NCBI RefSeq assembly: GCF_011742145.1
Contig: NZ_JAAQQU010000104.1
Coordinates: forward strand, 143,938-207,937
DNA length: 64,000 nt
Direction: 5' to 3'
Origin: Flavobacterium sp. J49
GTDB taxonomy: Bacteria; Bacteroidota; Bacteroidia; Flavobacteriales; Flavobacteriaceae
The notes under the pieces were generated by a model. It was not told where the DNA came from. It saw only the letters and a program-made list of their open reading frames with translations, and made no database searches. The translations under genes and the position numbers were made by a program. How positions within the stretch are numbered: position 1 is the stretch's first letter; each line of letters opens with the position of its first letter. Shown here in pieces: positions 26,174 to 35,500 of this stretch.

Positions 26174-26644
26174 ATGAAAACATTCAAAAAAGCAGCTATG
26201 CTGATTGTATTGGCAATTGCCGGTGCTATTTCTTTTAACTGTAGTTCTGATAGCAACAGCAGTGCCTCTACAAACTTTTACTTAAAATGTAAGGTAAACG
26301 GAACCTGGGTAGAATTTGCCGATCCGATGGTTATCAATTCTTTGGCCAAATCAATCACAGGAAACAATGCCGATAACGGTAAGGTGGTAACATTATTTAC
26401 GCCTTTAAATGTTGCTACAGGCACGTTCACAATTACTGATGAGCCTTCTAATGTTAATTCTTATGCAGGAAGTTTCAGTGATTTTAACGAAGAAGTTTAC
26501 ACCGATAACGAAACAGGAACAATGGTTATTACAGAAGTTAATGCAAACGTTATTAAAGGCACTTTTTCTTTTACAGGAGATGATGGAAACGGAGGCACCA
26601 TTACAGTCACAGAAGGAAGCTTTAGAGCTGAAAATATAGAATAA
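26174..26644 (+). CDS. Small lipoprotein, unknown function (DUF6252-like)
   Basis: A 156-residue protein with a lipoprotein signal ending at SFNC (Cys24), followed by a Ser/Asn-rich linker (SSDSNSSAST). The mature part looks all-beta: YLKCKVNGTWVEF near residue 37, then alternating strands, and a C-terminal GTFSFTGDDGNGGTITVTEGSF. The last motif resembles the small beta-barrel lipoproteins annotated DUF6252 in flavobacteria. That assignment is tentative. It is probably anchored to a membrane. It is transcribed alone, between its own promoter box and a bidirectional terminator. Confidence 0.7.
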   Translation: MKTFKKAAMLIVLAIAGAISFNCSSDSNSSASTNFYLKCKVNGTWVEFADPMVINSLAKSITGNNADNGKVVTLFTPLNVATGTFTITDEPSNVNSYAGSFSDFNEEVYTDNETGTMVITEVNANVIKGTFSFTGDDGNGGTITVTEGSFRAENIE

Positions 26645-26671
26645 GTATTTTATCCTGCAAAAGCATAAAAC

Positions 26672-26703
26672 AAAAACCCCGAACATTGCTGTTCGGGGTT
26701 TTT
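26672..26703. terminator. Bidirectional terminator
   Basis: AAAAACCCCGAAC-ATTGCT-GTTCGGGGTTTTT, a 13-bp stem between the convergent lipoprotein and OmpA-family genes. Confidence 0.9.
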
Positions 26704-26722
26704 ATATTTTAGGAGTAAATAA

Positions 26723-28591
26723 TTACTTCACTATCAAGAATTCTGAACGTCTGTTTTGAGCGTGTTGCTCTTCAGTACAGTCTTTACCGCAATCCACTTT
26801 AGGCTCTAACTCACCCATTCCTTTAGCAGAAATTCTGCTGGCATCAATGCCTTTAGAAATGATGTATTGCGCCGTTGATTTGGCTCTTCTTTCAGACAAT
26901 CTTTGGTTGTAACGGTCAGTTCCTCGGTTATCAGTATGTGATTTAGCCAAAATAACTAACTTGTCATTGTTCTTCATCACCTGAACCAATTTGTCTAACT
27001 CAAAAGCACCTTCCTGAGTGATGTTGCTTTTGTCGTATTCAAAGAAAATTGGTTTTAAGATAATTTCTGTTGGTGTTACAATCACGTCTATTGGTTGTAA
27101 TGCAGCATCCACTTTAGCTGTTGGTCCTTTGCTTGGTGTAACGGCAAAAGTATTACCTTCATAACCGTCTTTAGAAGCTTGTACTACATAAGGTTTGTCA
27201 CACTCTACTCTGTATTTTACTTCACCTCTGGCATTAGACATTTCAGTAGCAATTACGTTTTTCTTATCATCCAAGATAGCCACGTTAGCATTCGCTAAAA
27301 TAGCGCCCGTTTTAGCATCGGTAACCACAATAGTTACATCAACCCCACAAATCGGGCTTACTACTAAGATATCGTCATTGCCACCACGGTTACTGGACAG
27401 GAAACCAACATTTTTAGTCCCGTTGAAAGAGAAAGCAAAATCGTCTTTTTCTGTATTAACCGGTTTTCCTAAGTTAGTAGCTTCAGCACCGCTTGATAAG
27501 TCAGCCTGATAAACATCATAACCACCTAAACCTTGTTTTCCGGCTGAAGCGAAGTACAATGTTTTGTTATCATCAGCTATGAAAGGAAAACTTTCGTTGC
27601 CTTCAGTATTTATTTTACTGCCTAAGTTTTGAGGTTCACCATAAGTACCATCCTCATTTATGGCAACTTTCCAAATATCAACACCTCCTAAACTTCCTGG
27701 TCTGTTAGAAGAGAAGTATAAAGTTTTACCGTCTCTACTCAGAGAAGGGTTACTGTTTGAATAGGTTTTGTCATTAAAAGGCAAAGCGGTAAGCTCTCCC
27801 CAAGTGTCACCACTTTTAGTAGCTTTAAACAAATATACCTGACTGAAACGGGCATTGTTCTTTTTATCCTTTTCGTAGTCTTTCTCTTTGTAGCTTTCGC
27901 TGGCAAAATAAGCTGTATTTCCATCAGCACTTATAGTCACCGGACCATCGTGCCATTTAGAATTTAAAGAGGCAACAACACCTGCGTTAGTAATCGTCCC
28001 ATCCGAATTGTAATCGGCTTTGTAAATGTCTAAGAAAGGCTCTTCTGTCCAACCATAAGTTTTACGGGCACCGTTACGGGCGCTGGCAAAATACAAACTG
28101 TTGTCATAAAGCACTGCACCAAAATCAGATTTATCACTACTAATGTCAGAAGGGTTAACATTATACAATTTCGTTTTGTCTAATAATCTAGGAACGTAAT
28201 TAGGGTTTTCTTTGAAAGCTTTGGCACGTTGATCGTTTGGTGCAGCAGCGGCAAATTTTTGCATTTGCTTGTTGGCTTCTTCATATTTACCATTGGCTTT
28301 TAACATCTGAGCATAACGATAGTAAGTCTCCGCATCCTGATCAGTTTCAGTTGCTTTGGCGTACCATTTTACAGCTTCTGTAGAGTTAAACATGTTGTAA
28401 TAAGTATCGGCCAATTGCTTATACACATAAGCATCTCCTTTATCGTTCTCAACAAGTTTCAGATAAGTTTTGGCTGCATCGACATATTCGTATCGAGCGA
28501 ATAATTTATCGGCAGCTTTGGTATCTTTATTTTGTGCCGAAAGAGTAAAACTAAAGGCTACAAAACTTAAGGCTATATATAGATTTTTCAT
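26723..28591 (-). CDS. PorE-like OmpA family protein with TPR and PD40 repeats
   Basis: A 622-residue envelope protein with a signal peptide (to about residue 19, TLSAQ). TPR-like helices lie at about 25-135 (DAAKTYLKL, EAVKWYAKA, YRYAQMLKANGKYEEA). A PD40/WD40-like propeller at about 150-415 has repeated SxDGxTxYFAS units such as LSRDGKTLYFSSNRPGS. A carboxypeptidase-regulatory-like domain lies at about 418-495. The OmpA peptidoglycan-binding domain at about 510-622 contains SHTDNRGTDRYNQRLSERRA. This order is that of PorE-type proteins, which link T9SS components to peptidoglycan. It is the last gene of a minus-strand set with the SprF-like and giant surface-protein genes, with a 20-base gap. 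Confidence 0.88.
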   Translation of the reverse strand: MKNLYIALSFVAFSFTLSAQNKDTKAADKLFARYEYVDAAKTYLKLVENDKGDAYVYKQLADTYYNMFNSTEAVKWYAKATETDQDAETYYRYAQMLKANGKYEEANKQMQKFAAAAPNDQRAKAFKENPNYVPRLLDKTKLYNVNPSDISSDKSDFGAVLYDNSLYFASARNGARKTYGWTEEPFLDIYKADYNSDGTITNAGVVASLNSKWHDGPVTISADGNTAYFASESYKEKDYEKDKKNNARFSQVYLFKATKSGDTWGELTALPFNDKTYSNSNPSLSRDGKTLYFSSNRPGSLGGVDIWKVAINEDGTYGEPQNLGSKINTEGNESFPFIADDNKTLYFASAGKQGLGGYDVYQADLSSGAEATNLGKPVNTEKDDFAFSFNGTKNVGFLSSNRGGNDDILVVSPICGVDVTIVVTDAKTGAILANANVAILDDKKNVIATEMSNARGEVKYRVECDKPYVVQASKDGYEGNTFAVTPSKGPTAKVDAALQPIDVIVTPTEIILKPIFFEYDKSNITQEGAFELDKLVQVMKNNDKLVILAKSHTDNRGTDRYNQRLSERRAKSTAQYIISKGIDASRISAKGMGELEPKVDCGKDCTEEQHAQNRRSEFLIVK

Positions 28592-28611
28592 TTTTTAGGT
28601 TTCTTTATAGG

Positions 28612-29532
28612 TTAGAAATATCTTGGTGAACGTGATACTTTTTTCGGGAAGTTCAAATCGAACAATAACATTACCTCGTGTGAAGATGGTGTTACTGTAT
28701 TCAAATCTGAAACGATGTGGTCGTAAGCATATCCCACTCTTAAGCTAGGTGTGATTACAAAGTTAACCATCGCCCCGAAAGAGTCTTCTACTCTATAGGT
28801 TGCTCCTAATTCTAACTTATCATAAAGCATAAAATTGGTCGATACATCAAAAGATGTTGGTGCATTCAACGATGATTTAATCATCGCGAAAGGTTTAAAT
28901 TTCAAGTTCGGATTAATGTCGAAAACATAACCTCCGGTCAAGAAATAGTGCATTACATCGGTTCCGTATTCTCTTCCGTCAAAATCTAAATATTTAGACT
29001 TTAACATATTCGGCACAGAGAAAGCAACATAGTACTTGTCCGTATAATAGAAAACCCCTGAACCAACATTTAAGAAGGTATTGTTAGGATTTCCGGCACT
29101 AAATGGATCTTGCGGAACCGGTTGTGGTAAGGTTTCGAAAATATAGTTAAAATCGATTTTGTGCATGGTGAGACCGGCTTTTAAACCAAAAGCCAATCTC
29201 TTTTCACCTCCTAAGTTTAAGGTATAGGAGAAGTCTGCATAGAAGTTGTTTTCTTCTACAGGACCGATTTTATCTGATATAACAGAGAGACCTAATCCAA
29301 CGTTTCTACCAACAGGGCTGTGTATAAAAAACGTTCCTGTAGTCGGAGCATCTTCAATTTCAACCCATTGCTTACGATAAAGTAAACCGCCTGAAACAGC
29401 TTCTTTAGACCCTGCGTAGGCCGGATTCATAACACTCATATTGTACATATATTGAGTGTAATGAGGATCTTGCTGTGCTCTTAACTCTGTTACTGCTAAA
29501 GCTAATACTGCAATGAAATATAGTTTCTTCAT
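28612..29532 (-). CDS. PorP/SprF family type IX secretion outer-membrane protein
   Basis: A 306-residue beta-barrel protein. The signal peptide ends near residue 19, then comes the hallmark QQDPHYTQYMYNMSVMNPAYAGS (about 20-43, also seen in SprF and PorP). GLLYRKQWVEIEDAPTT follows, and then repeated amphipathic strands. In Flavobacterium johnsoniae, SprF is needed for secretion of SprB, and SprF-like proteins generally pair with substrates bearing type B C-terminal domains. Here the gene lies 38 bases after just such a substrate gene and 20 bases before the PorE-like gene, so a dedicated partnership is likely. Confidence 0.92.
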   Translation of the reverse strand: MKKLYFIAVLALAVTELRAQQDPHYTQYMYNMSVMNPAYAGSKEAVSGGLLYRKQWVEIEDAPTTGTFFIHSPVGRNVGLGLSVISDKIGPVEENNFYADFSYTLNLGGEKRLAFGLKAGLTMHKIDFNYIFETLPQPVPQDPFSAGNPNNTFLNVGSGVFYYTDKYYVAFSVPNMLKSKYLDFDGREYGTDVMHYFLTGGYVFDINPNLKFKPFAMIKSSLNAPTSFDVSTNFMLYDKLELGATYRVEDSFGAMVNFVITPSLRVGYAYDHIVSDLNTVTPSSHEVMLLFDLNFPKKVSRSPRYF

Positions 29533-29570
29533 TTTGTTTTGTTTTATTTTGAATGCAAATTTATAATGTC

Positions 29571-32500
29571 CTATTGTGCTCTGTTGATGTAAATCCAGCC
29601 TGTTCTGTTTTCTCCATTATCTCTTTCAATTACGAAATAATAGGTTCCGTCAGGAAGTTCGTCTCCATCATCAGATTGACCTTTCCATTGATCAGTATAA
29701 TTTCCTTTGGTATATACTTTCATTCCATATCTGTTAAAAATAGATAATTTCTTAACATTGAAACCTCTAAGGTCAAAATAGTCATTATAGCCATCATTAT
29801 TAGCAGAAATACCTTTTTGAATAACACAAGTTATTGCATCAACTGGTAATGATGCGGAATCAGGACATCCGTTAGAAGTGACAGTAACAGTATAAGTGTC
29901 TAAAGCTGTAACCACAATACTTTGTGTACTACCTACTACTGTTCCTGCACTGTTCTCCCATACAAAAGTAACATTTGAATCAAACGTTCCTTCAACCGGA
30001 GATGCCGTTAACACAAACTGAACGCCTTCACAATTACCAGTGGCAACAATTTGAATTGGCGATGAGATCACTACTTGGGCAGTACTTGAACCCGGTACTC
30101 TACAAGTATTCGAATCAGCTCCAACACTATAAGTTACAGTATAAGTTCCAGCCGGAGAAGATAAATCAACTAAACCTGTTGAAGCGTTAATTAGCAATCC
30201 ATTCGTTCCGGTAAATGTGCCGCCAGTAGTAAATCCAGGTGCACTTGTATCAGGTAGCGGATCATCTTCGTCAGAACAGTATAAGGCATCATACCCTATA
30301 GTCGTAACCGGTGTGATTATTGGGTTAATTACAATATCAAATGTAAATGCACCGCCGGCTAAACAAATATTGTTATCCGGTAAAACAGTATATGTAATAG
30401 TATGATTACCCGGTGTTGAACCATTAGCGCCTAAAGTAATTACCCCTGTATTTCCATTAATTACCAATCCAGCAGTACCTGTAAATTGACCATTAGTAGT
30501 AAATCCAGGGTCTAAAACAGGTGATAATGTTGCCTGAGCATTTTGACAAATTGGTGTTGTATAACTAAATCCTAAAACTGTTGGGGTAAATGGTACAGGA
30601 TTGATTACAACAGTAAGCGGTAATGAGGAACATCCTGTTGCCAAATCAAGAACTGTAACTGTGTGTGTTCCTGGCGCAACATTATTGAAAGTTGTACTTA
30701 CTTGATAAGCACCATTGTCTAAGCTATATTGATAAACAGATGCCGGTGTAGCATAACTACCAATATTTGTATAATCTTCCGGATCAGTTGTAGTCCAGTC
30801 TGCAGCATTCCATGTTGTACTTGGAGCAACAGCTGTAGTGTTTCTTCTGTAAGTATATCCTGGCTGACCTCCTGGTGTAAATGTCGTTCCATCTACTCTT
30901 CCCCAAATGTCTATGTCAACATTGGCAGTTGTAGTTAATCTGATGTTATCATCAACATTAACTCCTGTACACAATGCAAAAACCTGGTTTGGAACAATAC
31001 CTCCTTGATTGGTAGCGCTTCCAACAGCAACTACAAAAGTACTATTGTTGTTTAAAATTCCGGATAAAGTATTGTCACAAGAAGAAGTTACCGTTGCAGA
31101 ACCATTATTGAATGTTCTTAATTTATAATTGCTCAAATCAACAGCAGCACCAGTACCATTAAATATCTCAATGTAAGTTAATGCGCCTGAAGTGGCATCT
31201 GTAATCTCAGAAATAAATAAATTAGATGGTAAGCCTCCTGTTGAAACCGGTGAAGTAACTTCTATCGTTCCTGTTTGAACAGTACAAGTTGTCTGTGTAA
31301 CATTTACTGTTGGGGTAGGTACTGAAATAATATTTACTGTAAATGAAACTTCATTGATACAACCTAAATTACTAACCGCATATATATAAAGCGTTTGTGT
31401 GTTAGTTACTAAATAACCTGCACTCAACTGATTTCCTGTTCCACCAGGCCCATCAAAATAGTTCCCTACTGATAAAGCCGGAAGTGCATAACTATTACAA
31501 GCTTGAACATCTGCAGGTTGAGTAATACTTGGTAACGGAGCAATCTCAACTTGAGTAGAAGGATTAGCCCCTATACAAACTCCAGATCCAGGTAAAGAGT
31601 AAGAAACGGTGTAAACACCTGGTGAACTCAAACTTGGATTGATCGCCCCTGTGTTAACATCAATAAACAAACCACCATTTGGCAACGCCGAGTATGTACC
31701 TCCTGTCGTTCCGGTTTGAGTTACGTTGTATACCGTTGTATCACTTTCGCAATAGGACGTTGCACCATAGACAATAGTTGCTGCCGCTGGTAGTACAAGG
31801 CTTATAGTGAAAGTATATTGTATTTCTAAACAAGTACCGTTTGCAGCTAATGTATTAACAACAACATAATTTCCTGGCAAACTGTTTTGTAAATCAATCT
31901 CTCCAGTTGCTGTATTAGCAAATACTAATCCGGTAGGAGTATTTGGCAACAATGAGAATACCCCGGCAACAGAACCTTGTGGAAGAGTTGGAATCGGGTT
32001 GGCAACACTTGGGTCAATACAATAAGTTGATGAAGAATAAGCAAAATCAGCTTCCGGACAACAAAGAGTTGCTCCAGAAGTAGTCCCAAAATTTGTTTGT
32101 GTCAAAGTAATATAACCCGGTTGGTTGGAGAAGTTTGTAATTAAAATTACATAGAACTGTCCTGCCACGGCATTGGCTATATTAAAGTTTTCAGTTGGCG
32201 CTGCCGAATAACTACATCCTGTAGTCAAACCGGTCAAAGGTGCCTGACCTCCGGCAATGGCCGCACAAACTTGAGCTTGTGTAGAGAAAGGTCCCCATGC
32301 CGCATAATCAACATCTAAATTAGGTGTTCCTCCAGGAGTTGTTGATTGTGTTAATAGGTAATTAATTGGACCTGATGTAACTACTTGAATAGTAAAGAAA
32401 GTTGGGTTAGGTGAAGTAAATAAACATCCTATCTGCCCCAAACTGGTAACTCCTGTAGTATTACCATAATTTAAACCATCCTCACTACATATTGATGAAC

Positions 32501-35500
32501 TGTTAGCACATGTTGAAGGAGTTGAGATACATAAATTAAAGTTGGCTGACTGTGGTGTAGCTGAGTTAGAGAATACTCTAATGTAATAGGTCGCTCCTAC
32601 TGTTAAGTTGTTCAATACACCCGCTAAATTTGTACTACAGAACACTTGAGTTAAAGTACCGCATTGTCCTGAATATACTGCAAAATTTAAGTTGGTTGTT
32701 GAACCAACAACACTTTGTAATGAAACATTTAAATAAGCATTTGTAGCTATAAATTGGAACCAAACATCATCATCAGGTGTTCCGACACATGGCGCTACAA
32801 TTCCGGGAGCAACTGAAGCCGTTGCACCGGTGATAGTTCCCGGAGTGACTAGCTGACAAACTGCGTCAGAATTTACAGGCGCAAATATTGCCCCATCACA
32901 ATTGTCATTTTCTATTAGAGTATTAAAATTAAATCCTGTTGACCACAAACTAGTTCCTGATGTTGGACAAATTCCTCTTACATAGAAAGTATATTGTGTT
33001 CCTGAATCTAAACCGGTAAATAAAGCCGGATTAGTTGAAACTATAGTTCCGGTTGCTGATGGCGATGGCACAGGAGATCCTAAAGGCAATATAATAACCT
33101 CCCACTGCACTATAGCTGGGTTAGGTTCTGACCATCCTAAATAAGCAGAAGTTGTTGTAATATTTGTTGCTGTCAATGTGTTTGGTCTTTGACATTCCGG
33201 AGCCGGATTACAAGTTACATTGGCAACCCATCCTGCTAAGTTAACTGCCCCATCACTTCTGAATCTGAAGGTCAAACATCCATCAGGACTTGATGAGGTA
33301 AACGGACCAGGTATGGTAGATCCCCAATATCCTCCAGTTAAACCGCCGGGAACATTTCCTGCTCCATTGGTACTGGCAATTTGAGGTGAAGTAATTGAGT
33401 TACCGTCAAAAACATACAAGGCATCCCAATTGGTTTCCGTATTAAATGAAGTAAATGTTACTGTAACAACATCTCCAGGGTTTACCGGACAAACAGTAAC
33501 GGTAGAATCTGAATTTCCTGGGTAATTTGCAGGACCTCCAGCGTCAACAAATGTACCACCACAAACGGGAGGTGCTACTTGTGTTGTTATAGTAGACGGA
33601 CCAGACCAGATACTGCTATCGGTAGAGCTACATACTGCTCTAATATAAATATCATAACAAGTTGAAGAACTCAGACCTGTCAATGTGTATGGTGGTCCAG
33701 AAGTCACATCAACAAAACCTGTTGCATTAGCTGCAGGAGCAGGTGAACCACATGGTAAAGCCAAAACTTGCCATGCAGATGCCACACTATTGTCAGGGTT
33801 TGTTGGTTGTGTCCAGTTTAATATCACTGAATTTGAAGTAACTGTTGAAGTTGTAACCGCAGTTGGTCTTCTACAAGTTGGTGGCGGACCACAAGTTACA
33901 TTGGCAACCCATCCCGCATCTTGAACAGAAGTGTCACTTCTAAATCTGAAAGTTAAACATCCGTCTGCACTTGATGAAGTGAAAGGACCTGGTATTGCAG
34001 TTCCCCAATATCCACCTGGCAATCCTCCGGGTACATTACCTGCACCATTGGTACTGGCTATTTGAGGCGCTGTGATTGAATTACCGTCAAAAACGTATAA
34101 GGCATCCCAATTGGCTTCTGTTTCAAATAAATTAAAGGTTACTGTAACAACATCTCCAGGGTTAACCGGACAAATCGTTACTGTTGAATCTGTACTTCCC
34201 GCATAATCACCATTTGGTCCACCCGGGTCAGTAAATGTACCGCCACAAACCGGTGGCGCTACTTGTGTTGTAAACGTAGCAGGCCCTGTCCATGGACTAA
34301 TGTCTGTTGGAGAACATACCGCTCTTACATAAACATCATAACAAGTTGTTGGTGTTAAACCGGTCAAAGTGTAAGGCGGACCTGCAGTAACATCAACAAA
34401 TCCAGTTGAACTTGCTGTAGGAGCCGGAGAACCACAAGGCAAAGCTAAAACTTGCCAAGCTGTTTCCGAACCTCCATTAGTCCACGATATAGTTGCAGAT
34501 GTTGATAACACTCCGCTTGAAGCTACTAAAGTAGGCTCAGGACATGTTGGGATATCTTCAATAATTACATTATCGATATACAATCTCCATCCATCTAAAC
34601 CTCCAGCCGGAATATGCCATGCAATATTTACCGGTCCGCTGATTCCAGCTAAAGTTTGGATTCTTTGAACATAGGTAGTATTGTTATAGGATGCTAAAGG
34701 AATTAAAGTGGTTGTAAAGTCAGCCGGGCTTGTCCCGTTTTGAGACAACATTACTCTAAAATCATTTGGCTCGCCGGTTGATTGAACTCTATAATGGAAT
34801 TTCAATCTTTGGTTACCGTTTAATATGATTTGAGGAGAAATCAACCAATCGTTGTTAGCACCAGCATTAAAGTCTGTAGTAATTGCGGCACATTGATTAC
34901 CTTCAAATGGAGTAGTTGCATAATTCATATTCCAAGCGTCAGCATCATTATTTAAATTTAATACCGTCCAACAGTTTTCAGTTGGAGACCCTGTATTAAA
35001 ACCTTCTTGGAATGGAACCGGGAAAGCATCACACAAAGTATTAAATAAGAAAGGTCCTGCCCAAGCACTGAAAGTACCATTGTTACAATCTGCTCTTACA
35101 TAATACTGATAAGCAGTGTTTACGGTAAGTCCCGGTACAAGGTAGTTCGCATTAACATTCGTTTGTACTCCCGGCCCTGCAGGTATAGGTGATCCTGCCG
35201 TTTGAACAGCAACTTCCCATGAAGTAGCACCACCCGGATTGGCCCAAGATAAATTGGCTGATGTTTGTGTTAAACCACTAACTGATAATGTAGTTGGTTC
35301 GGCACAGTTTACAGTTTGAATTACCAATGTATAACCTATTGTTTGAGGCGCTGCATTGGTTGAAATAACGATGATGTATTCTTGTCCGGCTGTTACTGCT
35401 ATACTCGGAATAACTCTAGGAGCTCCACCGGTATTGGCCACACCGGCCAAACAGCTAACTCCTACATTAGCACAACCTTGATATACGAATACCCCCGACC

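Noticed and set aside
33600-33950. Possible insertion sequence inside the giant gene, suggested by repeated DNA
   Set aside because: The repeated DNA is in frame and encodes FN3-CUB domains. There is no transposase or terminal inverted repeat.
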